Positions 17,195-26,465 of a DNA stretch of 64,000 nucleotides are shown piece by piece. Location: NCBI GenBank assembly GCA_031266665.1, contig JAISAO010000032.1:19485-83484 (forward strand), given 5' to 3'. Numbering within the stretch: position 1 is the first letter of the stretch; every line of letters begins with the position of its first letter. A model generated the notes under the pieces. The model did not search any database, was not told the DNA's origin, and saw nothing but the letters and a program-made list of their open reading frames with translations. The stretch is from Propionibacteriaceae bacterium. Lineage in GTDB: Bacteria; Actinomycetota; Actinomycetes; Propionibacteriales; Propionibacteriaceae. Made by a program: the position numbers and the translations under genes.

Positions 17195-17648
17195 CTTGGG
17201 CCACCTCCCGTCCTCGTCGTCAGGGGCCGCCCTCCCGGGGAGCCGGGAGCGGCGGCGGCCGATATTTCTCAGGCCGGATGCGTCCGCCCCTGGGCGACCC
17301 GTCCCGTCCGTCTCTGGCGGCCGGGCGACCGGCCCGCCGGAGCGGACGAGTCCATGTTTGGACGGCTAGGCGGGCGATAGGTACGCCGGGCCGACGGAAA
17401 GGGGACGGCAGCCGGGGATTAGTCCCGGCGACGACCGGGCCTGAGCCCTGATCCACCGCTGGTCGGCGGGGCGACCGGCCTCAGACGGGTGTGATGGTGT
17501 CGGCGGCGCGAAGACGGACTGGACGTCCGTTGAGCGCTGGCCAGGCCACCAGCGCGCCCGAATGAGGCCGCTCGGCAGTCGGGAAGCGGTGGAACACAGG
17601 TTGAACGTCGGACGGGTGTGAGGGAGGCGGCGCGCGGGCGGACCGGAG
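17195..17648. other. Intergenic region sipW / LAL regulator
   Basis: 454 GC-rich bases with no supportable gene. It contains a dispersed element TGAGCCCTGATCCACCGCT at 17442-17460. The promoter of the sipW-sortase locus is expected here but no clear -10/-35 pair stands out. Confidence 0.4.
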
Positions 17649-20333
17649 TCAGTCTCGCGGGACGACGCCGGTCAGCCCGGACAGCCAGCCTCCCAAAGCC
17701 TGGCACAGTTGCCCGCGGGAGCTGACTTTGGCCTTGCGGTAGACGCTGGCGATGTGGTTCTCGACCGTGCGGACGCTGAGGGACAGTTCTAGGGCGATCT
17801 CGGTCGGCAGCCGGCCCGAGGCGATCAGGCCGGCGACCTCGCGCTCGCGCTGTGACAAGTCGATGGCCTCAAGCACCGGCTCGAAGGCCACCCGCTTGGC
17901 CGTCGGGTCGGCCGGGAGGCCGTGCCAGGTCTCGTCGGTCAGACGCCGGAAGGCGGCGTCGTCGCCCCGGGCGCGCGCCGCCAGGGCCAGTCGCACCCCG
18001 GCGCGCAGGGCGAACAAACCCCAGCCGGCCCGCCGCATGCGGTCGAAGACCTGGCCCAGCCCGGCCTCGTCCCCGGTCGAGACCGCCAGGGCGTATCGCC
18101 CCAGGGTGCGCAGCAGGTCGCTCTGCGTGGCCCGGGCCACCCGCTCGGCCCGTCGACAGCGCTCGACGTCGGGGTGAATCTCCACCGCCAAGGCGGCGGC
18201 CAGCACCCCCACCAGGTCGTAGCCCCGATCCAAACGGTCGTCCACCACGGCCCACAGCGCCCGGGGGGCCTGGGGGTCGCGGCGGCGCACCAGACCTGGG
18301 GCCAACTGGGCCAGCATCCCGGGATAGGTCCCCTCCCCGGCCAGGCCCCGGGACTGGTCGGCCAGCCGGGCGGCGTGGTCGTCGCGGCCCTGCCAACTGG
18401 CGGCGATGGCGGCCAGGGCCAGCAGGCTGCCGTGATAGGACTCCGGGGCGCTGTCGCCCACCACCAAGATGAGGGCCGACGCGGCCAGAGCCGCCGCCTG
18501 GCGGAAGCGGCCCGCCAACAGCCGGGCGAAGGCCGAGACGAAGGCGTGAGCCCCGATCAGGTCCGGCTCCAGCGCCTGCCGGGCGGCGGCCAGAGCTGGG
18601 TCCGACCAGCTCACGGCCTCGTCCAAGCGGCCGGCGAAGAGCAGGGCCAGCCCCCGGTGGACCGAGGCCCGCCCGTCCTGGCCGACGGCTGCCGGGAGCA
18701 CGGCCCTCCCGGGCGTCGGGCGGTCGAGCCCGACTGGGGCCCGCTCCCCCTGGGCGGGCGCCGGGACCAGTTCGGGCGCCGCAGCCACTCGTTCAGACGC
18801 CGAGCGATCGAGTTCAGACGCCGGGCGGTCGAGTTCGGCCAAGACGTCCTCCACCCGGCCCTGGACGATGGCGACCTCGATCCGGGCGACGCCCAATAGC
18901 ACCGCCGTGGCCGGGTCCGGCCGCGCCGGCAAGTCGATGGCCGACAGGTCCGGCGGGCCCTGGCGTAGCAGTTGGCACCTGGCCCGGGTCAGCCGGAAGA
19001 GGGGGGCGAAGTCCGGCAGGGCGGCGGCGGCCGACTCCAGCCCGGCGGCGGCCGCGGCCGGGTCGCCCTGGTCGACGGCCTGGTCCAAGGCCCGCCCGAT
19101 CAGCAGGCGGGCCTGCCCCAGGTCGCCTGTCGCGCTGGTCTGGTCCCAGACCGCCCGGCGTTGCTCCGCCGCCTCGCCGGCCGCCCTCAGGGCGTGGATC
19201 AGGGGCAAGGCCCGCCCCGGCGTCGGGTCGGCCTCCCAGGCGGCGCGCAGCCGCCGGCTCTCGGCCCGCCAGTGCTGGCGCACCCGGTCGGACAAGACCA
19301 CCGCGTCAACCTCCGACAGGCCGTCGGCCCAAGCCGGGTCGAGGCGCGGCCCCGGCTGGCCGGGCTCCGGGGCCGGCGCCCGCCCCGGCCACTGGATCGG
19401 CTGGCGGCGGGCGCCGCCGGCCTCGTCCGTCAAGTGTTCGGCCAGGGCCGGCGGGAACACCCTCAGCCCGGGGTGGTCGAGGCCGTCGATCCGCCGCAAC
19501 AGGCCGAAAGCCATCAGGCGGCGGACCTGGCGCGCTCCGATCAAGGTCGCGGCCTCCGTCTCCAAGACCTCGCCGGTCACGGCCAGCTCGGTCAAGCCGA
19601 CGCGGGCGGACTCGTCCAGACCCCGCAGCAGAGGCTCGATCTCGGCCGCCAGGCGGGGGTGGTGGAGCGGGGCGACGACCTGCCAGACCCCCTGGCGCCG
19701 GACCAGGGCGCCGTGGCGGATCCCCTGGCGAACGCTGGCCGTCACCAGGGCCGGCAGCCCGCCGCTGAAGACGGCCAGCCGGGCGACGGCGTCCGCGCCC
19801 ACCCCGCCCGGTAGCAGGCGGTGAATCAAGGCGTGCGACTGGTCGAAGCCCATCGGTTCGAGCCGCAGCCTCACGCAGGGGCACAGGCCGTCGACCAGAG
19901 CGGCGCCGGGTTCGGCTGACCACGGCCGGCGGCGCGAGACGGCCAGGACGGCACAACCGACCCGGGCCTGGGCGGCGGCGATGGCGCCGGCGCTGGTGCG
20001 GTCCAACTGGTCGGCGTCGTCCACCGCCAAGACGACCTTCGGGCCCAATAATTTGACCAGCGCCGCCACCGTCTGGCCCAGGACGGCACCGCCGCCGGTC
20101 TCGATCCCGGCCGCCGCCAAGGCCCCCAGCGGCCGGTCGGCCAACAGCCCCAACCCGGCCACCCGCTCGACCCTCAGCCCCGCCAGGGACAACTGTCGCG
20201 CCGCCGCCGCCAGCACCAGGCTGCGGCCGGAACGGGGCAGGCCCACCAGGCTGACGCTGATGCCGTCCGCCAGCAGCCCCGCCACCTCGTGGCTGATCGT
20301 CTCCCAGCCGGTGTCCGGCGGAGCTAGCGTCAT
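17649..20333 (-). CDS. Large ATP-binding LuxR-family (LAL) transcriptional regulator
   Basis: 894 residues. The N-terminal NTPase has a P-loop-like GLPRSGRS (~35-42; the usual Lys is Arg) and a Walker B VVLAVDDADQLD (~100-110). A long helical TPR-like middle follows, and a C-terminal LuxR helix-turn-helix at ~824-885 (LSQREREVAGLIASGR, SVRTVENHIASVYRKAKV). LAL proteins respond to a ligand in the middle region and activate transcription. It lies between the sipW-sortase locus (same strand, downstream) and the divergent MacB-like exporter, so either could be the target. Two direct repeats 86 bases upstream of its start are candidate binding sites. ATP hydrolysis may be impaired by the Lys-to-Arg change. 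Confidence 0.85.
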   Translation of the reverse strand: MTLAPPDTGWETISHEVAGLLADGISVSLVGLPRSGRSLVLAAAARQLSLAGLRVERVAGLGLLADRPLGALAAAGIETGGGAVLGQTVAALVKLLGPKVVLAVDDADQLDRTSAGAIAAAQARVGCAVLAVSRRRPWSAEPGAALVDGLCPCVRLRLEPMGFDQSHALIHRLLPGGVGADAVARLAVFSGGLPALVTASVRQGIRHGALVRRQGVWQVVAPLHHPRLAAEIEPLLRGLDESARVGLTELAVTGEVLETEAATLIGARQVRRLMAFGLLRRIDGLDHPGLRVFPPALAEHLTDEAGGARRQPIQWPGRAPAPEPGQPGPRLDPAWADGLSEVDAVVLSDRVRQHWRAESRRLRAAWEADPTPGRALPLIHALRAAGEAAEQRRAVWDQTSATGDLGQARLLIGRALDQAVDQGDPAAAAAGLESAAAALPDFAPLFRLTRARCQLLRQGPPDLSAIDLPARPDPATAVLLGVARIEVAIVQGRVEDVLAELDRPASELDRSASERVAAAPELVPAPAQGERAPVGLDRPTPGRAVLPAAVGQDGRASVHRGLALLFAGRLDEAVSWSDPALAAARQALEPDLIGAHAFVSAFARLLAGRFRQAAALAASALILVVGDSAPESYHGSLLALAAIAASWQGRDDHAARLADQSRGLAGEGTYPGMLAQLAPGLVRRRDPQAPRALWAVVDDRLDRGYDLVGVLAAALAVEIHPDVERCRRAERVARATQSDLLRTLGRYALAVSTGDEAGLGQVFDRMRRAGWGLFALRAGVRLALAARARGDDAAFRRLTDETWHGLPADPTAKRVAFEPVLEAIDLSQREREVAGLIASGRLPTEIALELSLSVRTVENHIASVYRKAKVSSRGQLCQALGGWLSGLTGVVPRD

Positions 20334-20418
20334 CTTCTGGTCCGTTCGCCCTGGGGGATGCCGGGCCGAGTGGGGGTAGGCCCGGGCCGGCAGTCGCGGC
20401 CGTGTTAGATAAAAAATC

Positions 20419-20455
20419 TACCTAATAAGTTCAAAGTTTACCTGATAAGTCCAAA
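20419..20455. promoter_or_regulatory. Direct repeats between LAL regulator and exporter
   Basis: TACCTAATAAGTTCAAA (20419-20435) and TACCTGATAAGTCCAAA (20439-20455) are 17-base direct repeats (15 identical) with a 20-base period, two helical turns. They stand in an AT-rich patch within the divergent intergenic region, as expected for an activator site. Confidence 0.55.
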
Positions 20456-20624
20456 TCGGGCTTCGCCGGGCCGCCGCCGCGCCTGGATGGGGTCGCCCGG
20501 TAGTCGAGAATCGGTGGATCGGGGGTGAGGTGCGATACCGTTGCATCCATGGGTTCGATCATGCCCGGCGGCGGGTGGTCTCGGCCCAGGCGGTCGGAAC
20601 AACCTCACAATCCCGGGAGCGGGC

Positions 20625-22043
20625 GTGCGCAATAAATCCCTCAAGCCGTTGGCGGTGGTGCTGGCGGCGGTGGTGCTGTTGGCCGGCGGGGCCGTCCTGG
20701 CCTGGTGGCTGGGACACCGCTCGACCGACCAGGACACGGTCTCCGAGCTGCGCACCACGGCCGTCCAGCGGACCTCGCTGACGGCCGGCTTCAACCTCTC
20801 CGGCACCTTGGGCTACGGCCAGGCCACAGCCCTGGCCGGGGCCACCGGGGCCGTCGTCACCAAGCTGCCCCAGGCCGGGGAGATGATCTCGGCCGGCCAG
20901 GTCGTGATGGAGGTCGAGGGGGCGCCCGTCTTCCTGCTGCAGGGCGACCTGCCACTGTGGCGCGACCTCAAACCCGGCGTCACCGGCCTGGACGTCCAGA
21001 ACCTGCGCCAGGCGCTGGAGCGGATCGGCATCGGGGCCGGCCAGGGTCAGACCTACGACGCCACCTTGTCCGCCGCCATCGCCAGTCTCTACAGCGGGGC
21101 CGGCTACGCCGAGCCGGTGGCCATGGCCGAGGACAAAGCCGTTCAGGAGGCGGCCCAGCGCGCCCTGGACCAGGCCAACGACGCCCTGGCCGAGGCCCAG
21201 GCCCAGCTGACCGCCGCCGCCAACGTCAAACCGCCCCAGTCGTCGTTGATCTCGGCCCAGGCGGCGCTGGAGCAGGCCCGGCTGGAGCACGAGGCCGCCC
21301 AGCGGGGGAATTGCTCGGTCGGCGGGGCGCCGGTGGCTTGCACGGCCGAGGTGGTGGCCGCCGCCGCCAGCGCTTACGCCTTGGCCCAGGCCCAGTACAA
21401 CGAGTTGACCGCCCCGCCCGACACCACGGCCCAGCAGAGGGCCGTCGAGCAGGCCCGCAAAACCGTCGCCGAGGCTCAGAAGGCCTACAACGAGAGCCTG
21501 CAGAACACGGTCGGCCCGAAGAACATCTTGATCGTGCCCGAGCCCCAGATCCGGGTGGACCAGGTCTCGGCCACCCTCGGCGCCCCGGTCCAAGGGACCA
21601 TTTTGACCTGGACCAAGACGATCCTCTACGGCCAAGCCGAGCTGACCTCCGCCCAGCAGCGCATGCTGACCACCGGCATGGCGGCGACCCTGCGCTGGAG
21701 CGACGGCAGCGAGCTGTCCGGGACGGTGGCCGCCATCAACGAGGCCCGGATGGACCCCCAGACCTATGCCCAAACCCCGGCCAGCGTCCGGGTCGACGTG
21801 GCCGACCAGGCGGCCCTGGCCCAGCGGGGGCCGTCCGCCGTCACCATCTCCTTCGTCCAAGAGGAGGCCGACAACACCTTGGTGGTACCGGTCAACGCCT
21901 TGGTGGTGCCGGCCGAGGGCGGTTATTGCGTCGAACTGCCGGACGGCCGTTTCGTCCGGGTCGAGCTGGGCCTGATCGCCGACACCCGGGTCCAGATCTT
22001 CTCGGACGAGTTGTCCGAGGGCGACCTGGTGGTGGTGCCGTGA
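20625..22043 (+). CDS. Periplasmic-adaptor (HlyD/MFP-like) subunit of a MacB-type exporter
   Basis: 472 residues from GTG 20625 (GGGAG site upstream). One N-terminal membrane anchor (LKPLAVVLAAVVLLAGGAVLAWWL), a lipoyl/barrel-sandwich half-motif (GAVVTKLPQAGEMISAGQVVMEVEGAPVF), a peptidoglycan-binding-like segment (GVTGLDVQNLRQALERIG), a long alanine-rich coiled-coil hairpin (~175-310) and a C-terminal beta-barrel (NTLVVPVNALVVPAEGG). Such adaptors work with an ATPase and an FtsX-fold permease to move peptides or lipophilic compounds out. The following ATPase gene starts within its stop codon (GTGA). An upstream in-frame extension lacks a ribosome site. Confidence 0.85.
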   Translation: MRNKSLKPLAVVLAAVVLLAGGAVLAWWLGHRSTDQDTVSELRTTAVQRTSLTAGFNLSGTLGYGQATALAGATGAVVTKLPQAGEMISAGQVVMEVEGAPVFLLQGDLPLWRDLKPGVTGLDVQNLRQALERIGIGAGQGQTYDATLSAAIASLYSGAGYAEPVAMAEDKAVQEAAQRALDQANDALAEAQAQLTAAANVKPPQSSLISAQAALEQARLEHEAAQRGNCSVGGAPVACTAEVVAAAASAYALAQAQYNELTAPPDTTAQQRAVEQARKTVAEAQKAYNESLQNTVGPKNILIVPEPQIRVDQVSATLGAPVQGTILTWTKTILYGQAELTSAQQRMLTTGMAATLRWSDGSELSGTVAAINEARMDPQTYAQTPASVRVDVADQAALAQRGPSAVTISFVQEEADNTLVVPVNALVVPAEGGYCVELPDGRFVRVELGLIADTRVQIFSDELSEGDLVVVP

Positions 22044-22768
22044 CCCTCGCCCCCCAGCTCGCCCTGCGCAAGGTGGACAAGGTTTATCCCGGACACCCGC
22101 CGCTCCACGTTCTGAAGGACATCGACTTGTCCATCCAGGCGGGTGAGTTCGTGGCCGTGGTCGGCCCGTCCGGTTCCGGTAAGACCACGATGTTGTCGAT
22201 CATGGGGACCTTGGACCAGCCCACCGCGGGGGAGGTTTGGATCGGCGGCGTCAACGCCGCCGCCATCGGCGAGGTCGAGCGGTCGGTCCTGCGCTCGGAT
22301 GTCATCGGCTTCGTCTTCCAGCAGTTTTTCTTGTTGCCGTCTCTGACCGCCTTGGACAATGTGGCCGAGGGCATGTTGTACCAGCGCCGCCGCCGGGCCG
22401 AGCGCCGCCGCCTGGCGATGGCGGCCTTGGAGCAGGTCGGCCTGGCCTCACGGGCGCGCCACCGTCCGGGCGAGTTGTCCGGCGGCGAGCAGCAGCGCGT
22501 CGCCATCGCCCGGGCCATCGCCGGCCAGCCGGGCATCCTCTTCGCCGACGAGCCCACCGGGGCGCTGGACCAGACCAGCGGCCATTTGATCGTGGACTAT
22601 CTGCGCACCATCGCCGACGCCGGCACCACGGTGGTCGTCATCACCCACGACCAAGCCTTGGCGGCCCGGTTCGACCGCAAGGTGTCGCTGCTGGACGGCG
22701 CCATTGTGCGCGACCAGCGCCGCCGCGCCAGCCTCCGCCCGCCCAGCCCGGTGGGAGCCTCCCGATGA
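22040..22768 (+). CDS. MacB-type ABC exporter ATPase
   Basis: 242 residues from GTG 22040, overlapping the adaptor gene by four bases. Walker A VGPSGSGKTTML, Q-loop FVFQQFFLLPSLTALDN, signature LSGGEQQRVAIARA, Walker B ILFADEPTGALD and H-loop VITHD are all intact. The sequence is of the LolD/MacB subfamily, which powers FtsX-fold permeases. The permease gene overlaps its end by four bases (ATGA). Confidence 0.95.
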   Translation: MTLAPQLALRKVDKVYPGHPPLHVLKDIDLSIQAGEFVAVVGPSGSGKTTMLSIMGTLDQPTAGEVWIGGVNAAAIGEVERSVLRSDVIGFVFQQFFLLPSLTALDNVAEGMLYQRRRRAERRRLAMAALEQVGLASRARHRPGELSGGEQQRVAIARAIAGQPGILFADEPTGALDQTSGHLIVDYLRTIADAGTTVVVITHDQALAARFDRKVSLLDGAIVRDQRRRASLRPPSPVGASR

Positions 22769-24252
22769 CTTCGGCCGACCACTCCCCCCCGCCCGACGAC
22801 GCCACCCGGGTCTGGCCGGCGGCCGAGGCCTCCACCCTCCAATTCGACCCGACCGCTCCCGACGCCTTGGCCTCCCCCGACGCCCTGGCCTCCCCCGACG
22901 CCCTGACCGGCCCCGGCGCCTTGACCCCCCCGGGCGCTCTCGTCCCCGTCATCCCACCCGCCCCCTCCCGGCGAGGTGGCGCCACCCGTCTGCGGCCCGC
23001 CGCCCGCCCCCGGTCGGGTTCGGGCGGCCGGTTGGGACGGTGGCTCTCCCGCCGGGGGAAGACACGGCGGCGGATGTTCTTGTCCGACGTCGTGGCCACC
23101 GCCACCCTGGGGCCGCGCAGCCGCCCGCTGCGAGCCATCCTCTCGGCCGTCGGCATCGGCGTCGGCGTCACCGCCCTAGTGGCCGTGCTCGGCATCCCAG
23201 CCTCTCAACAGGCCCAACTCCAGGCCGAGTACGACGCCTGGGGGGCCAATGTCATTGTCGTCACCCCGGGCCAGGAGCGCCAGACCGGCGAGACCACCGC
23301 CCTGCCCGACACGGCCCCGGCCATGGTGGGGCGCGTCCGACTGGTCTCGTCCGTCTTCACCGTCCGCTCGACCCCGGCCGAGACCTACGCCTACCGCAAC
23401 GACCAGGTGCCGGCCGGCGAGACCGGCGGCGTCACCGTCTGGGTCGGCCAGGGCGACCCCGTCGGCGCCCTCCACGCCGAACTGGCCTCCGGCCACTGGT
23501 TCGACGCCGCCAACAACGACCTGCCGACGGTGGTGCTGGGGGCGACGGCGGCCGACCGCCTGCGGGTCGGCGTCGGCCAGCGGGTCTGGATCGCCCGCTC
23601 CTGGTGGGTCGTGGTCGGCGTCTTCGACCGTCTGCCGCGCTACTCGGCCGAGTTCGACTCGGCCGCCTTCTTGTCCCCCGGCTGGTCCGCCCGCCTGTTC
23701 GAGGCCGACCAGACGCCGATCGCGTCGATCCACGTCAACGCCCGGCCCGGCCAGGCCGCCCGGGTGCGGTCGGTCATGGCGGCCACGGTCAACCCGGCCC
23801 GCCCCAGCGGCGTCCAGGTGTCCGACCTGTCGATGCTGGCCTATTCCCAGACCTCGGTCATGGAGACCTTCGGCATGTTGGCGCTCGGCCTGGGCGCGGT
23901 CGCCCTGCTGGTGGGCGGTATCGGCATCGCCAACACCATGGTGGTGGCGGTGATGGAGCGCCGGGGCGAGATCGGTCTGCGCCGCTCCCTGGGGGCGCGC
24001 ACCGGCCAGATCGGCCTGCAGTTCGTCCTGGAGGCCACGGTGATGGGTTTCCTGGGCGGCCTGATCGGCATCGGTCTGGGGGCCTACGCCGTCTTCTGCT
24101 ACACCGCCTACCAGGGCATCGTCTTCGCCGTCCCGTTGTGGACCTTGGCCGCCGGCCCGGCGGTGGCGGCGGCGGTCGGCGTCCTAGCCGGGCTCTACCC
24201 TTCTCTCAAGGCGGCCCGTCAGCCGCCGACCACCGCCTTGCGCGTAGTCTGA
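22765..24252 (+). CDS. MacB/FtsX-type ABC permease
   Basis: 495 residues. A proline-rich cytoplasmic start with three repeats of the type PDALASPDALAS (~30-60) precedes the first membrane segment (~118-138, SRPLRAILSAVGIGVGVTALVAVLG), the extracellular MacB-type domain (~140-375) and three C-terminal membrane segments with GGIGIANTMVVAVMERRGEIGLRRSLGA, the FtsX signature. It completes the adaptor-ATPase-permease set. The lipoprotein genes that follow on the same strand start 21 bases after its stop and are probably served by or cooperate with the exporter. Confidence 0.9.
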   Translation: MTSADHSPPPDDATRVWPAAEASTLQFDPTAPDALASPDALASPDALTGPGALTPPGALVPVIPPAPSRRGGATRLRPAARPRSGSGGRLGRWLSRRGKTRRRMFLSDVVATATLGPRSRPLRAILSAVGIGVGVTALVAVLGIPASQQAQLQAEYDAWGANVIVVTPGQERQTGETTALPDTAPAMVGRVRLVSSVFTVRSTPAETYAYRNDQVPAGETGGVTVWVGQGDPVGALHAELASGHWFDAANNDLPTVVLGATAADRLRVGVGQRVWIARSWWVVVGVFDRLPRYSAEFDSAAFLSPGWSARLFEADQTPIASIHVNARPGQAARVRSVMAATVNPARPSGVQVSDLSMLAYSQTSVMETFGMLALGLGAVALLVGGIGIANTMVVAVMERRGEIGLRRSLGARTGQIGLQFVLEATVMGFLGGLIGIGLGAYAVFCYTAYQGIVFAVPLWTLAAGPAVAAAVGVLAGLYPSLKAARQPPTTALRVV

Positions 24253-24273
24253 CCCCTAACCCGAGGAGACGCC

Positions 24274-25230
24274 ATGACTGCTGAACCCACGAGGCGATGG
24301 GCCAGACGATGCGCCTTGGTTTTGGCGGCGGCCGTCGCGGCCGGGGGTCTGGTGGCTTGCTCCGGCGACTCGCCCGACCTGCCCCAGGTGGGCGACGCCA
24401 CCTTGAGCGCCAGCGCCGACACCTCCGACACGGTGGCCCAGGCCAAGGCCTTCCACGACTGTCTGAGCGACGCCGGCCTCGAGGTCGGCTACCAGAACGA
24501 CACCAACGGCGCCCCCACCATCGTCATCTTCACGGGCGCGGCCAAGGTCTTGGGAATCGACCCCGACGGCATCCCCTACACCAGCCAGGCGGTCAGCGAG
24601 AGCGAGTTCCAGGATTACCTGGCACAGCTACCAGACGACTCGGACCAGGTGGCCGACCTGCGGGTGGACGGCCAGGACTACACCGATGTCTGGGTGAGCT
24701 GTCACCAGTCCAGCGGCTACTCGACCATGAACGCCATCAACGGCATCCTGAACAGCCCCTTCGGCACTGACATGTTTCAAAAACTAGTGTTGGCCTCCAA
24801 CGACTGGGCGGCCTGCGCCCGGGAGAACGGCTTCCCCGAGGTCCAGGACGCCCACCTGCCCCAGGCCCGGGACCTGACCCAAGTCCCGACGGCCTTGTTA
24901 CCGGCCTCTATCACCGAGGCCCAGTTGCGCGCCCTGCTGGAGACCTGCCCCAACTTCGACGCCGCCCGCATGAAGGCCAACGACTTGTTGGCGCTCCAGA
25001 TGAACCAGTCCGACCAGCTGGACCAGTTGCCCGAGGGCTTCTACCTGCCGCCCAGTATCGGCTTCGACTATCCCGGCTTCAACGGCGAGGGCGGCGACAT
25101 CAGCGGCGCCTCGGTCGCACCCGGCGATCAGACGGCCCAGCGCCTGACCGGACTGTTGGACGTCTTGAACGAGGCCTTGATGGACTATTACAGCCAGTAC
25201 GGCCTGCCGGGCCTGGCCCAGCCCTCCTGA
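24274..25230 (+). CDS. Four-cysteine lipoprotein, copy 1
   Basis: 318 residues; lipoprotein signal with lipobox LVACS (Cys at ~29). The mature part has four conserved cysteines shared by all four copies: FHDCL, WVSCHQSSGY, WAACARENGFP and LETCPNFD, likely two disulfides. It also has DAHLPQ, PTALLPASITEAQL and a C-terminal PSIGFDYPGFNG segment. It follows the MacB-like permease by 21 bases. It is the most divergent of the four paralogues and the only one with the C-terminal end DYYSQYGLPGLAQPS, vestiges of which occur between the later copies. Function unknown. Confidence 0.8.
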   Translation: MTAEPTRRWARRCALVLAAAVAAGGLVACSGDSPDLPQVGDATLSASADTSDTVAQAKAFHDCLSDAGLEVGYQNDTNGAPTIVIFTGAAKVLGIDPDGIPYTSQAVSESEFQDYLAQLPDDSDQVADLRVDGQDYTDVWVSCHQSSGYSTMNAINGILNSPFGTDMFQKLVLASNDWAACARENGFPEVQDAHLPQARDLTQVPTALLPASITEAQLRALLETCPNFDAARMKANDLLALQMNQSDQLDQLPEGFYLPPSIGFDYPGFNGEGGDISGASVAPGDQTAQRLTGLLDVLNEALMDYYSQYGLPGLAQPS

Positions 25231-25260
25231 CCCGGAGACCGACTCGACCGAGGAATTGCC

Positions 25261-26283
25261 ATGACGACATCTCTGACCGCTTCGACCGCCCGCTGCCGCT
25301 GGGGCGTTTGGGCCGTCGGGGCCTGCCTGGTCTGGGCCCTGGGGGCCTGCACCGGCGGCAACCCCCAGTTGCCCAGCGTCGGCGGCAGCACCCTGAGCGG
25401 CGACAGCACCGACCTGGAGGCCGTGGCCCGGAACTTCCACGACTGTCTGACCGACACCGGCCTGCCGGCTGTCTACGAGTCAGGCCCGGACGGCCGCTCG
25501 ACCCTGGTCCGCTTCGACGAGCAACGGGCCGTCATCTGGATCTCGACCTCCACCTCCGGCTACACCGAGGCCATGCCGGAGGACCAGGCGATCACCATCT
25601 TCAACCACGCCTACTCGGACACGGAGGTCGTCTCGGACGTCTCGGACGACGTCACCATGATCGCCTACGAGCCCGAACCCTTCCTCCAAGTCGACGGCGT
25701 CGACCAGACCGCGACCTGGACGGCCTGCCTGGCGTCGTCCGGCTACGACGAGGCCCAGATTTGGGCCTCCGTCGACTACGGGCCGCAGATGGACACCATC
25801 TACCAGTTGACGGTGGAGGCCTCCAACCAGTGGGCCCGTTGCGCCCGCGACAACGGCTACCCCGCCGTCATCGACGCCCACATGCCCCAGACCGAAAACC
25901 AGTACCCGACGGCTTTATTGCCGCCCTCGATCACGGCCGAACAGTTGGAACAGCTCCTGACGGCCTGCCCGGCCTTCGACCCGGCCGTCGAGGAGGCCAA
26001 TGAGGCCCTGATGGGCGACGACTTCAATTACGTCGACTGGCCGCCGGCGGGCTACCAGGTCCAGCCCAGCATCGGTTTCGACTTTCCCGGCCTCGACGGC
26101 GACTACAACACCACCACTGATGCCTTGACCCCGGAGCAGCAAGCCACCGCTGAACGCCTGGCGGAATTGAGTGAGATCCTGTACCAGGCGCAGATGGAGT
26201 ATTACAACAACCTGGCGGGCGACGACGGCATCGTCTTAGAGCAGGCAGACGGCCAAGGCGGCGTCGTCATCTTCAACGATTGA
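25261..26283 (+). CDS. Four-cysteine lipoprotein, copy 2
   Basis: 340 residues, lipobox LGACT (Cys ~38 after the twin-arginine-free signal TASTARCRWG...). The same cysteine pattern as copy 1 (FHDCL, TACLASSGYDE, WARCARDNGYP, LTACPAFD) with the nearly invariant block DAHMPQTENQYPTALLPPS. Starts 30 bases after copy 1. The central 30-50 residues (after DDQRAVIW/DEQRAVIW) are the variable part between copies 2, 3 and 4, while both flanks are almost identical, suggesting diversification of one surface. Function unknown. Confidence 0.8.
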   Translation: MTTSLTASTARCRWGVWAVGACLVWALGACTGGNPQLPSVGGSTLSGDSTDLEAVARNFHDCLTDTGLPAVYESGPDGRSTLVRFDEQRAVIWISTSTSGYTEAMPEDQAITIFNHAYSDTEVVSDVSDDVTMIAYEPEPFLQVDGVDQTATWTACLASSGYDEAQIWASVDYGPQMDTIYQLTVEASNQWARCARDNGYPAVIDAHMPQTENQYPTALLPPSITAEQLEQLLTACPAFDPAVEEANEALMGDDFNYVDWPPAGYQVQPSIGFDFPGLDGDYNTTTDALTPEQQATAERLAELSEILYQAQMEYYNNLAGDDGIVLEQADGQGGVVIFND

Positions 26284-26456
26284 CGCCTCCGGCGAGGCGA
26301 CGGTCCAGCGTCTGACCGAACTGTGGGCCTCTTGGACCAGGCCTTGCTGGACTACTAATTGTTGCTGGACTGCTACAGTTATTGTTGGACTGTTACAGTC
26401 AAAACGGTCTGCCGGGTATGGCCCAGTCCTCCTGGCCCGGAGACCGACTCGACCGA
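26284..26456 (+). pseudogene. Vestigial 3' end of lipoprotein copy 1
   Basis: The gap between copies 2 and 3 contains a degenerate match to the end of copy 1: the bases encoding GDQTAQRLTGLLD...LNEALMDYY, followed by SQNGLPGMAQSS, and the same GACCGACTCGACCGAGGAAT sequence before the next ATG. It includes short repeats of the TTGCTGGACT type. It marks the joint of a tandem duplication. Confidence 0.6.
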
Positions 26457-26465
26457 GGAATTACC

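Noticed and set aside
20705..22039. Upstream extension of the exporter ATPase frame
   Set aside because: It overlaps the adaptor gene completely and is Arg/Gly/Pro-rich shadow sequence; GTG 22040 with GTGA coupling is the natural start.
26382..26465. N-terminal extension of lipoprotein copy 3
   Set aside because: The extension is the vestigial end of copy 1; the signal peptide and ribosome site place the start at 26466.
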